64,000 nucleotides of DNA from Serripes groenlandicus (GCA_031761405.1 JASEVX010000010.1:6920630-6984629); one strand, 5' to 3'; counted from the first letter of the stretch, positions 51,263 through 61,241 are shown. Notes: generated by a model from the letters alone, not told the origin. Made by a program: numbers and translations.

Positions 51263-51345
51263 AAAAGAGAACAACTATCATAAACGAGCAACTTCTTTTT
51301 CTACAATGTTTTCAACTCTTCGTCAGAATTATTCAACCCAATGTC
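51263..51345. mobile_element. MITE A internal fragment
   Basis: CATAAACGAGCAACTTC and CTACAATGTTTTCAAC only. Confidence 0.4.
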
Positions 51346-51417
51346 GAGGTGGTACCCCTTTCGTGAGACATTTTAACAGCAGATATCTATATAACTGGTA
51401 TATTCACGTAAACGTAT

Positions 51418-51636
51418 ACAATTTCCCACATGAGGCCGCAATTTGACACGCATCTGCAGTAGAAGCATTTAACAAAAATATTGTGACAAAAGGAGAAATT
51501 GCTCATAATTTAAATTAGCAATTTCTCCTTTTGCCACAATGTTTTCAACTCAATTTAATACTTTTTTTTTTTTTTTTTTAAATCCATAGTTAACGCAAAT
51601 GTTTCCAAAGTAGTCCGCTGCAGATTTGTTGTATAT
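51418..51636 (+). mobile_element. MITE A, right end cut by MITE C
   Basis: ACAATTTCCCACATGAGG, palindrome around TTTAAATT, a T-run of 18, and GATTTGTTGTAT at the break. Confidence 0.75.
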
Positions 51637-51904
51637 CAGCCGTTCAACGGGGAAACCAACATTAAGGACTTAAGTAATGTATCGACCCATTTCAGCCTGT
51701 CCAGTCCAGTCCGCGCAAGCCAATCCGATCCGACACAATCCGTCTCAGGGGGATAGGGTTATAGCGTTATGATTCCCGAAACAGAAAATCCACAGAAGGC
51801 GAAAAGTGTTTGTCCGGATAAGCCTGCGAGCCATGCTTGGGCAGATCCGAGTCGATACTTTACGCAGAGTCCACAATGTTGGGTTTTCTCGCGGGACGAC
51901 TCAT
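51637..51904. mobile_element. MITE C, full length, replacing the right end of a MITE A
   Basis: CAGCCGTTCAACGGGGAAAC to TTCTCGCGGGACGACTCAT. The MITE A on its left stops at GATTTGTTGTAT, just before its terminal repeat. Confidence 0.8.
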
Positions 51905-52075
51905 ATGGGGGAAAAGGTTGAATAGTGTCGGTACTGAAACACTTCCGAGTTCTGATTCAGGATATTGCGTCGTTTCAATGCCGAACAAATAGAACTATTG
52001 ACTAAAACCTTCAGGACTGTCCGTGGGTGGCAGGTGTCGGTTTCCTCATAAATATTGATGGTTTACGTGTTTAAC

Positions 52076-52270
52076 ACCCCCTTTCCCACATACAACAAAT
52101 CTGCAGCAGACGACCTGTGGTCTACGTGCTTAACATCCTCTTTCCCACATACAACACATCTGCAGCAGACGCCCTGTGGTCACCTGTGTAACAACCTCTT
52201 TCCCACATACAATAAATCTGCAGCAGACGACTTGTGGTCACCTGTGTAACAACCTCTTTCCCACATACAA
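52076..52270 (+). repeat. Tandem array of MITE A left ends, 59-bp period
   Basis: CTTTCCCACATACAACAAAT starts at 52081, 52140, 52199 and 52258, each followed by CTGCAGCAGACGACC and TGTGGTC. The fourth unit leads into a MITE A body. Confidence 0.9.
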
Positions 52271-52440
52271 TAAATCTGCAGCAGACGACTTTGAACATAT
52301 TTTGTCAAAACATAGAAAATCTCTATAATTGAATGGATAAGCTATGACTAAAAATGGAAAACATTGTGGCAAAAGGAGAAATTGCTCGTTTTGAGCAATT
52401 TCTTCTTTTGTCACTATGTTTTTCAAAAAGTCGTCTGCTG
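52258..52440 (-). mobile_element. MITE A body attached to the 59-bp array, right end lost
   Basis: CTTTCCCACATACAATAAAT through GCTCGTTTTGAGC to AAAAGTCGTCTGCTGC, where another left-end piece (ATACAAAAAATCTTC) takes over. Confidence 0.8.
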
Positions 52441-52802
52441 CATACAAAAAATCTTCAGCAGACGACTTAGAAAACACCTGTGTCCGCAACTATAAAACTC
52501 TGAAAACGTTCTCAGTGCTCAGAAATGAACTCAATGCTCCATATTTTGAGAACGAACTTGCTTTCTGTCCATTCAGATATTTGAGCACACATTTTGAGCA
52601 TGGATTAAACTTTTCTAGTTTTGGAGCCTGAGCAATAATATGGAAAACCTCTATAAATTGAAGTTTAATCATTAAATAGAGTTGAAAAATTGTGGAAATA
52701 GGAGAATTTGCTCGTTTTGAGCAATTTCCTCTTTTGTTACACTGTTTTCAAAAGTCGTCTGCTGCAGATGCGTCATCCTGCGTCTACAAGTGGGAATGGG
52801 TC
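52441..52802 (-). mobile_element. MITE A with about 150 bp of foreign sequence in its left arm
   Basis: ATACAAAAAATCTTCAGCAG at left. GCGCTCAG-like non-family sequence at about 52486-52638 includes repeated TTTTGAG and GAGCA motifs. The family resumes at AAAACCTCTATAAATTG and ends GTGGGAATGGGTCTG. Confidence 0.65.
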
Positions 52803-53006
52803 TGATTAAAGCGATAGTGGGTCATATGTGAAGCATGTATATCCGCAGTTACCGTGCGTATGTGTAGATATTATTATATGTTTTGATTTCAAGTTTCAAG
52901 TTTTTGTTTTGTTTACCGTCACCAGAAGGTCATGGACCCATGTGGTAAGTATAACATACAACAGTGAAACATACAACAAAACATCTAGTATATACATGAG
53001 CTCATA

Positions 53007-53138
53007 TGAGTCGTTCCACGAGAAAACGAACATTATATGGTCTCTGCGTAATGTATCGACCCAGATCAGCCTGCGCAGAAAATCCACAGGAGGCGAAAAG
53101 TTAATGTCCGGGTTCCCCTGCGCGGCATGCTTAGGCAA
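53007..53138. mobile_element. MITE C, internally deleted
   Basis: ATGAGTCGTTCCACGAGAAA at the left. AGCCTGCGCAGAAAATCCAC joins two normally separate interior parts. Ends in GCGGCATGCTTAGGC. Confidence 0.7.
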
Positions 53139-53585
53139 ATACACGCTTGTTTATATGTACCTTAATATGTAGTCTACTTTAATACATACACATACACCTG
53201 CTTGTATCCATATGTATAGCAAGGCACGCGAGGAAAATGAACGTCAACATAATGCCATGTACATATGCATGTTGTAGCAAATATTTAACATCAAAAAAAT
53301 ATATATATATAATTACACAATTAATTTGAACTTTATATGTCAGAATATGATCTTTTTATATAATTTTATAAAGAATATGATATTTAATAAATAAATAAAT
53401 TTGTAACACTATATATCAGTGTATATGAGCGTTGGTTCAGGGGGGAAAACCACATAAACGTAATTATTACACGTATGGGGAAAAAAGACATCCCTGCGCA
53501 TCAACGCTCAAGGATCCAAATGGACACTGCATGGTTTACAGAAGTGTGTTGAACTTTTCAATGACTAATTGACGAACAGTGCAGA
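53139..53585. other. No gene seen; AT-rich
   Basis: Short (TA)n, (ATAA)n and ACATACACATACAC stretches and unique sequence. Confidence 0.5.
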
Positions 53586-53668
53586 GCTAGATCAGACTGC
53601 GTGGATGCGTAGGCTGATATAATTGAAACCTGTTCGCGAGGTTGGTTTTCGCAAGGCGCCGTTCATAA
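53586..53668. mobile_element. MITE C right-end fragment
   Basis: GATCAGACTGCGTGGATGCG, then GGTTGGTTTTCGCAAGGCGC and CGTTCAT. It abuts the MITE A array at 53665. Confidence 0.5.
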
Positions 53669-54336
53669 CCCTATTATCCTTTCTAACAATCATCAACTCT
53701 GCAGCAGACGTCTTTGGGAGCGAGTTGTCAAAACTATGGAATATCTATACACTTGTAAATACTGAAAAGAGTTTAAAACACTGTGGCAAAAGGAAAAAAT
53801 GCTTATTATGACAAATTTCTTCTTATGTCACAATGTTTTCAAAAGCCATCTGCTGCATAGGCGTCAGAAAGCGTCTACCTTTTCCAAAATACATCAAATA
53901 TGCAGCAGACGACGTTGAAAACTAAGGAATACCTCTACAAATGTAATTGTAAATACTGAAAAAAAAGTTGAAAACATTGTGTCAAAAGGAGGAATTGCTC
54001 ATTATGACAAATGTCTTCATATGTCACAATGTTTTGAAAAGCCATTTGCTGCAGAGGCGTCAGAAAGCGTCTACACTTTCCAACATACATCACATCTGCA
54101 GCAAACGACTTTGAAAACTAAGGAATACCTCTACAAATTTAACTGTAAATACTGGGAAAAAAAATATGAAAACATTGTGGCAAAAGGAGAAATTGCTCAT
54201 GATGAATACCTCTACAAACTTATCTGTAAATACTGGGGAAAAAAGCTCATGATGCGCAATTTCTTCTTATGCCACTATGTTTTCAAACGTCGTCTGCTAC
54301 AGAGGCATCAAAGGGCGTCAACATGTAGGAAAGGGA
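53665..54336 (-). repeat. Three MITE A units fused head-to-tail
   Basis: Units of about 200 bp join at GCGTCTACCTTTTCCAAAAT (about 53871) and GCGTCTACACTTTCCAACAT (about 54067), one terminal repeat per junction. The third unit has a doubled CTCATGATG region with ATACCTCTACAAA. Confidence 0.85.
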
Positions 54337-54483
54337 TACGTTGTCTGTATATACACACACAGAGTGTTTCATGGCTCTCGTAATTAGCGAGAGTTGAACG
54401 GAACCGATACCGTTAGTTATGTTCAGTCAATGGTTAATCAATGGCTCTTGTGGGCAAGGCTAATTAGAGACAAATCGTTTTAT

Positions 54484-54692
54484 AGCCTTTTCCCGAACTA
54501 CGCAAATCTGCAGCAGACGACTTTTAAAACATCTTGAACAAACTTTGCAACATTTAAAGTATAATAAGTAAATAAAGTTGAAAACATTTAAACAAATAAT
54601 AATGAAATTGCTCATCATGAGCAATCTCTCCTTTTTCTGTCACAATGTTTAACCGATTCGCCCGCCTTCTTCAGATGCTCATAAAGGGTTAT
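54484..54692 (-). mobile_element. MITE A, diverged
   Basis: AGCCTTTTCCCGAACTACG, GCTCATCATGAGC, right end GCTCATAAAGGGTTA. Confidence 0.75.
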
Positions 54693-55206
54693 AGATTTCC
54701 CCCTTCCTTTAATGGTACAGGCTTGTTCGTTTGATGTCTTTGAAGCAGACGAATTCAGAGGGAGTATATTTATAATTTAATATATTATATATATGTGTAT
54801 ATTCCCTTTTTTTTTCTCCTTAACTACATGTTTTATATCTATATGTACAAATAAGCCATAAACATCATTGGTATTATAAGACATGCAGGTGTACGTGATT
54901 AAGATATCCAAGTGTGCGCGAGCCTACCTGTCATTTGTCACGTAGGAATGGTGAGCTATATTTTAACCTTGTGAACATCGTTCGATTTGTTGACCCTGTT
55001 TAATATATTCAATTCTATAGATACATTTCGCGTTTGTTTACATTATCAAAACATGGAAATAGACATTGCAGGTCATTCCGGTGTGAGATGTCAACTTTTA
55101 TCAACATTGGAAGAAGAGGTTTTTTTTTTTCATTGTTTGGGTTTTTGCCTTTCAACGGCTTGAGTCATTATGGAAGCGTCCTAGTGCCACAGTCTGTAAT
55201 ATTTTT

Positions 55207-55462
55207 GAGAGATAGTATCTCCTATTTAGGAGATACTAAGTCCTAATTAGGAGATACTATCTCCTAATTAGGAGATATTAAGTCCTAATTAGGAGATACT
55301 AAGTCATAACTAGGAGTCCTAATTAGGAGATACTAAGTCCTAATTAGGAGATACTATCTCCTAATTAGGAGATACTAAGTCCTAATTAGGAGATACTAAG
55401 TCATAATTAGGAGATTCTATGTCATAATTAGGAGATACTAAGTCATAATTAGGAGATACTAG
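55207..55462. repeat. 21-bp palindromic tandem array
   Basis: About twelve units of TCCTAATTAGGAGATACTAAG, with TCATAATTAGGAG variants on the right and ATCTCCTAATTAGGAG inversions on the left. An inverted single unit, AGTATCTCCTAATTATGACT, stands apart at about 55681-55700. Confidence 0.85.
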
Positions 55463-55716
55463 AATTAGCCCTGGTGAAACTGTCACTTTGCATTGTAAAA
55501 TGGAGGATACTATGCGCACATACTTCCAATTGGGGCTTGGATACTATGCCTTTTCATCTTGAAGAGTGCGTATGACGCTCTCCGGGATACCACGATGTTC
55601 CAGGAAACTTACGAAACTAGCTTCCGAATTCGCCATTATAACAAAGGGGCATAACCGCACAGCCACGTTTACTATTTGAAAAGTATCTCCTAATTATGAC
55701 TTGGTAAAACTATATA

Positions 55717-55891
55717 AGGTATGAAAACAATACCACGCCACATGCTGGAGCTGAAGAGTTGCATTGACTCGCTCGTTCAGACCCATTTAGCGGACTGTTA
55801 CAGTTCAAGCAAGGATCAGACTGTGGCTGCCATTCTTATTGAGCGTCCCCCAGACACAGGGGCAGGGAAGAGGAGCATCTTTAGTTCTTAA
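55717..55891 (+). CDS. Small unrecognised ORF (about 56 codons) after a TATA-like box
   Basis: An open frame starting MKTIPRHMLELKSC and ending RSIFSS has coding-like composition (mixed charged, hydrophobic and serine residues) and is not part of any repeat seen here. CTATATAAGG at about 55709-55718 is TATA-like, so the second methionine (MLELKS) may be the better start. The stop is TAA inside the TTAA target of the MITE A copy that follows directly. I do not recognise the protein. It may be an exon or a chance ORF. Confidence 0.25.
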
Positions 55892-56115
55892 CCCTTTCCA
55901 ACATACAGCAAATCTGCAGCAGACGACTTTAAAAATGTCTACACAAAAATATGGTTAATCTCTTTAATTGTAGGTATAATTACTGAAAAAAGTTGAAAAC
56001 ATTTTGACAAAAGGAGAATTGCTCCTTTCGAGCAATTTCTCCTTTTGTCAGAATGTTTTCAAGAGTCGTCTGCTGCAGATACGTTAAAATGCGTCTATAA
56101 GTGGGGAAGGGATAA
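55888..56115 (-). mobile_element. MITE A, full length
   Basis: TTAACCCTTTCCAACATAC to GTGGGGAAGGGATAA. Centre GCTCCTTTCGAGC. The left TTAA supplies the stop of the small ORF upstream. Confidence 0.9.
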
Positions 56116-56211
56116 ACTCGTTTTAAAACGCGAAATACAATGTGTGTTTTATATAAACTGATACCATCTTCGCCAGCCATGGGTGAGATCAGTCCATTAC
56201 TTATTGGAATG

Positions 56212-56443
56212 CCAACCCTTTCCCTCATATAGACGCTTTCTGACGCCTCTGCAGCAGACAGCTTTTTTGAAAACATAGTGACAAAAGAAGAAATTGCACA
56301 AAACGTGCAATTTCTCCTTTTGCCACAATGTTTTACCACTTTTTGTCATAGGTTATCCATTCAATTATGGAGATTTTCTATGTGTTGACAACATATGTTG
56401 AAAGTCGTCTGCTGCAGAATTGTCGTATGAGGGAAAGGGTTAA
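56212..56443 (+). mobile_element. MITE A with CCAA at the left flank
   Basis: CCAACCCTTTCCCTCATATA to ATGAGGGAAAGGGTTAA. The left target base pair composition differs from TTAA. Confidence 0.9.
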
Positions 56444-57082
56444 TACACACAGTAGCATTGGCTAGCGAAGATGTATTGATACACAAATGTATATGTTTTG
56501 ATAGAGTAACCTTAATGTATTTTATCTCGTGTAAATATGAACATTTGTTTAAGACCGTTTGAATTAAGGTATTATGTATTTTTTATATCATGCAAATGTC
56601 GAAACTATGAATAAACAAACAGGCGTGTGAGATCGTCTGAATTAAGGTTCCTTGTCTTTTATATAATATGCAATTATATAAACTAGGAAAATAAATCAAA
56701 TCGCATTAAAACAGGACATAAACAGACGTAACAAACGCTCGTATAGATATGGTGACAGGTCGTCTCAGATTGACCTTTGGGCCAGCCAATCAAATTGTCG
56801 CCAAATCGTTAGGACTACAGTGGGTATTTCAGGAAATGACTTTAAACGTTTTTAAGTGGTTGGTGACGTCATCAACACCACGAGACCATTCATTAAAGCG
56901 TTACCGGAATTAGAGATCACGGAAAATTACCTCGCGAGCAATTTCATCAAAGTTATATATTCCCCCAGAAACGTCCATACCTTATACATAATCGACTCTA
57001 CGGACAATAATCATTGATATTGACAATGTAAGCTATAATCTTTAAGGTAAACCCCGTTTACATAATATTTATTTTCAGTCGG
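56444..57082. other. No gene seen
   Basis: A loose repeat: GTTTGAATTAAGGTATTATG (about 56550) and GTCTGAATTAAGGTTCCTTG (about 56633) with ATATCATGCAAATG-like sequence. The rest is unique. Confidence 0.4.
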
Positions 57083-57340
57083 TTAAGCCCTTTCTCACAT
57101 AGACCAAATATACAGCAGATGACTTTTGAAAATATTTAGGCAAATTTCTTATGATCATTCAATTGTTAAAAGCTAGTCTAAATATATCTGAAAGAAAGGG
57201 TAAATTAGTACCTATTGCAAAACAGTTGGTATCTGAAAGAAAGGTTAAAATAGTACCTATTACAAAACAATTTAATATCTAGAATATCAAAATAATTCAC
57301 TTTAATCAGGTTTGAAAACATTGTGTGAAAAGGAGCTTTA
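57083..57340. mobile_element. MITE A, degenerate, with an internal repeat
   Basis: TTAAGCCCTTTCTCACATAG, TACAGCAGATGACTTTTG. ATCTGAAAGAAAGGT and AGTACCTATTGCAAAACA occur twice about 60 bp apart. Right end lost. Confidence 0.6.
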
Positions 57341-57564
57341 ATATCCTTTTTATCGCGTACTACGACATTAAATGCTGAGACAGCATGGAGGAAAAGATAA
57401 GCACTTGACTGTCCACTTTAAGTTCTCGAAACATCAGTTAGACTTATTAACGCCCCTTTTTTGTTATCTTTTTAAGTTATTTCGAACTAGTTAGTGTTAA
57501 CGCTTCCTCTCTTTTTTACTAAATTTTAACGATCTGAGATTATTTTCTGGAATTAAAAACTGGT

Positions 57565-57801
57565 GTGCTTCTATCCGTGGACGACCAGGCTGGTCCTTTG
57601 CATAACTCGTCGCAAAGGATTAACATAGCGAATATTGTAGGAAGGGTAACTGTACTTTTCGGTTTATTTGGGGATTTTAAACGTAAGACCAATAAGCCAT
57701 ACAGATGGATGGACGGAGATATGTGCGCACTGTTTCACACAAATTCATATATCCCACATACAATTAGAACAAAAGATGAATTAAACCAAAGAGAGCGATA
57801 G
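57565..57801 (+). CDS. Unrecognised 78-codon ORF
   Basis: Starts MLLSVDDQAGPLHN and ends ELNQRER just before a minus-strand SINE. It does not lie in a recognised repeat. No domain, signal peptide or clear exon boundaries were found. It could be a chance ORF. Confidence 0.2.
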   Translation: MLLSVDDQAGPLHNSSQRINIANIVGRVTVLFGLFGDFKRKTNKPYRWMDGDMCALFHTNSYIPHTIRTKDELNQRER

Positions 57802-57810
57802 CGAGGGAGA

Positions 57811-58056
57811 GCTGATTGATTAATTGGGGTTTAACGCCGTTTTCAACAATTTTTCAGTCATATCACGCGACCAGTTCACCTACTCATGCGTTTCCTGGTT
57901 TTCCTACACCAGTACACCACACAACATACTTTCCAAGCAACTGGCTGCTTTTCCACATAGACTGTTAAACAGCCCATTGGTGAAAGACGAGTGACGCAGG
58001 TCACAATGACTTTTGTCAAACATCGGAAAGAATGTTGGCCGAGCCGGGATTCGATT
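57811..58056 (-). mobile_element. SINE-A copy with truncated head
   Basis: The (ATTG)n tail complement, then TTTAACGCCGTTTTCAAC and the inverted SINE-A body. It stops at GCCGAGCCGGGATTCG, so only the B-box side of the tRNA-like head remains. Confidence 0.75.
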
Positions 58057-58089
58057 TTAACCGACGAAGGGAGAGATTAAAAGGTAAAA

Positions 58090-58374
58090 TGAGTATGGAC
58101 TTAACTTTAGATGCTCGCATGATATTAACAAGACGAAATTTTATGCAAAGTATCAAAGACGCCGCGCATGATTTTGAAGCATGACTTAAAGGAAGAAGAT
58201 GCAGTTAAGTACATTAACACAACCTGTACAAACAGACAGGGTGTAAATATTTCGAACCAGAAGGCCAAATGTCCCTTTATTTTAAACAAGAAGGCCAAGA
58301 TGTGCCTATATTGCTCATCTGGCTACCATAGCCTATATGAAAAGGTTACCAAGAGCAGAAAGGGTCAATATTGA
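58090..58374 (+). pseudogene. Two overlapping small ORFs, possibly one frameshifted coding fragment
   Basis: A first frame starts MSMDLTLDARMIL and ends about 30 codons later. A second, offset frame (58168-58374, 68 codons) starts MILKHDLKEEDAVKY and carries Cys residues in KCPF and CLYCSSGYH. Both are lysine-rich and follow a minus-strand SINE. They could be one frameshifted protein fragment, perhaps from a transposon. No family recognised. Confidence 0.25.
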
Positions 58375-58750
58375 TGTAGGGATTTAACGTTTTATATGCT
58401 ACGATCTATGTGATATTCAGCATGTGAAGTTTAGTCGAGAAATGACAAGTTTAGTCCTGAAACCATTTGGTTAACAGTTTGCTTAACATTCACTGCAACT
58501 ATAATGTGTCATACAAGCTGGAATTTCTCAAGTTTGTTTACCAATAAACTGTTTTAAATATAATATGAACAACCGGGTACGAATCCAATGAATTTGAGAA
58601 ATCGGATGAAATCGTGAAAACAGCGAAGTAACGGAAGGAAGCAGAGACAACTTAATTACTCTATTGGAACCAATGACACCTTGTCGTCTATTAAATAAGA
58701 ATGACTAAATTCGCCAAGCGATGACATGCTGCATTTACAAATAATATATA

Positions 58751-58902
58751 AATATTGCATGGCTTCCAGTGTGACAGTACATATTGTCAACATGAGGAAA
58801 ATACTGTTACTCAAGGCGAAGCCGAGGTTAACAGTATTTACCCGAATGTTGACAATATGTACTGTCACAATATGTACTGTTACACTGGAAGCCATGCAAT
58901 AT
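58751..58902. repeat. Foldback hairpin with partly duplicated right arm
   Basis: The left arm 58751-58793 begins AATATTGCATGGCTTCCAGT. The right arm 58846-58902 is its inverse with an extra 15-bp repeat of ACAATATGTACTGT. A second inner inverted repeat (AAATACTGTTA / TTAACAGTATTT) lies in the loop. Confidence 0.85.
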
Positions 58903-59010
58903 TATTTTATTATACCGAACAAAAGTACACGTTTATTCAATTTATTCTGTAGCTTTGTAGGGGAGGTGAACATGGGCAGATCTACTACAATGAAACACAC
59001 ATATGCATAT

Positions 59011-59138
59011 ACCGGTTAACAGTATACTGCTACAGGCACGCGCGTCTAAAATGTGACTTTATTGTTTGAAATGACGTCATGCACGTGCATAACCAACATT
59101 TAACGCGCGTGCCATGTAACAGTATACTGTTAACCGGT
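59011..59138. repeat. Foldback element with about 43-bp inverted ends
   Basis: Ends ACCGGTTAACAGTATACTG are inverted copies, continuing into GGCACGCGCGT. The centre holds TGACGTCA and GCACGTGC palindromes. No target duplication seen. Confidence 0.8.
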
Positions 59139-59377
59139 CAAAAACGTACTGTTAGCATGAGACAGTAAGAAATTGCCCATGATGAGTATATGAGAACTTA
59201 ACATTACAAAGTCACGTGAGGTATAATAAACGGTAATATGTAGTCATTAAAATGAATCATCATTGATTTTTAAAAGATTGCCCATTTATTTAAAAATCTC
59301 AAAATTGTAAATAGGCAAAAACCTCGCCAGATACTTTTGTCTGAGCTTTGATAAATCGGGTCGTAAACCAAACTTAA

Positions 59378-60377
59378 ACAAGAAAATGTGTCCATGGAAC
59401 ACGGATGCCCCGGTTGTTAACTATAGCTGGTTGGGTGAACTGATGAAAGACAAATGAACAGACGGACGGACAGAGGGTCACGTCAAATCGGCAATTTTTT
59501 TTAAAGAATGATATGTTAATAGTCATTTGTGTGAAGTTTCATCATGATCTGACATCAGCTTCACTAAAAACTAACTTGACCAAAAACTTTAACCTGAATT
59601 GTATGGACGAACAGACAGACGAACAGACGGACGGACAGAGGGTCACAACGTCAAATCGGCACAATTTTTTAAACAATGATATGTTAATAGTCATTTGTGT
59701 GAAGTTTCATCATGATAGGACATCAGCTTCACTAAAAACTAACTTGACCAAAAACTTTAACCTGAATTGTATGGACGAACAAACAGACGAACAGACGGAC
59801 GGACAGAGGGTCACAACGTCAAATCGGCACACTTTTTTAAAGAATGATATGTTAATAGTCATTTGTGTGAAGTTTCATCATGATCGGACATCAGCTTCAC
59901 TAAAATCTAACTTGACCAAAAACTTTAACCTGAGAATGGAATGGACGAACAGACAGACGAACAGACGGATGAACAGTTGGTCCAACCTCAAATTGATACA
60001 ATTTTTTAAACAATGATATGTTGATTGTCATTTGTGTGAAGTTTCATAATGATAGGACATCAGGTTCACTAAAATCTAACTTGACCAAAAACTTTAACCT
60101 GAGAATGGAATGGACGAACAGACAGACAAACAGACGGATGAACAGTTGGTCCAACCTCAAATTGATACAATTTTTTAAACAATGATATGTTGATTGTCAT
60201 TTGTGTGAAGTTTCATAATGATAGGACATCAGGTTCACTAAAATCTAACTTGACCAAAAACTTTAACCTGAGCGGGACGGACGAACGGACGGACGGACGA
60301 ACGAACGAACGAACGGACGGACTAACAGACCGGAAAATTATATGCCCCTCATACTTTGTATGCCGGGGCATAAAAAA
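59378..60377 (+). mobile_element. Pearl-type element with five core repeats, microsatellite and 3' hairpin
   Basis: Five units start with ATGTTAATAGTC or ATGTTGATTGTC at 59513, 59681, 59849, 60018 and 60187 (periods 168, 168, 169, 169). Each ends in a GGACGGAC/GAACAGAC stretch. The last runs into (GGAC/GAAC)n and a hairpin TATGCCCC (60341-60348) with GGGGCATA (60365-60372) and A6. A 167-codon open frame exists only because 168 is a multiple of three. Confidence 0.8.
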
Positions 60378-60995
60378 GCGTAGCCTAGGAAGTTAGGGGA
60401 AAGTTATTAAATACCCATTACATGTGTCTCAAGTTTTGTAATAACGGTAGAAGACATACGTAGTTTCTTAAATCATTTTATACAATTTATTTATTCATAA
60501 AGGTTTTGTTTTTTTTTCAAACATATAACAGAGTTTTTCTTAACAATAACAATGTTGGTTGCTCCCTTTTCGATTACGTCACCGCATGGTACAAAATGAA
60601 AACCTATCCCATACTGACGCCGCTCTTCCACGCGGCGTCAATGAAATTTTAATTGTGAATGATGGTTAGTTGGAAAATAACCGTTAAACTGTATGTCCTT
60701 TAACAGAAAGAACGTTAATTACCCAAACCAAAGTTTATTGATGACATTTGTCACATATTGTTGGACTATACATATTACATGGCGGAGTATTTCAAACAAA
60801 TGTTTCTGCAATTTCAGTAGTGTTAGGATCAGCAGGCAAGATGACACTTATACATAATGGAGATAGATAAGCGGTGATGGCCGAGTGTTCCAACTGTACA
60901 TTAACCATTTAAATAGCAGAACAGATCGTTGGTTGTATCGTGCGATTTCATTGGACAGAAGAAACGAGCACCTGCATTAATCTGCATCAATCCTT
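60378..60995. other. No gene seen
   Basis: Unique sequence with a small hairpin TGACGCCGC-TCTTCCAC-GCGGCGTCA at about 60614-60640. Confidence 0.45.
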
Positions 60996-61237
60996 ATCGA
61001 GGCCTTGGCGTGAAACGGTTGTAACTAAAATTTATATATTTTTTTAAGGTTAATCACCTCTTTATAAGCGTTAAATAAACAATGTTGGTAAACAATGGAA
61101 ATTTAGGTGCCATTGCTCGTTCTGAGCAATGACACCTAAATTTGCATTGTTTACAAAGGGGTCAAAAATGCCCCTAAACCGTCCAGGGATCTCAAAATAT
61201 GTTTTTATTTACAACCGTTTCACGCCAAGCCCTCGAT
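60996..61237. mobile_element. Foldback MITE with central hairpin (MITE F)
   Basis: Inverted ends begin CGAGGCCTTGGCGTGAAACG and extend to GGTTGTAA (right end inverse, one mismatch). The centre (61088-61154) is a 67-base hairpin with arms GTAAACAATG..., AAATTTAGGTG and CATTGCTC. No clear target duplication. Confidence 0.8.
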
Positions 61238-61241
61238 CTGC

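Noticed and set aside
52055..52249. 64-codon ORF with repeated SFPHTTHLQQ-type peptide
   Set aside because: Translation of the 59-bp MITE A end array.
52076..52270. CRISPR-like pattern of evenly spaced repeats
   Set aside because: The 59-bp units are contiguous and their linkers are also repeated; there are no unique spacers or cas genes and the DNA is animal.
59513..60016. 167-codon ORF with three internal repeats
   Set aside because: It is open only because the pearl-type core period is 168 bp. Frame breaks occur at the 169-bp units, and the sequence is a known style of non-coding element.
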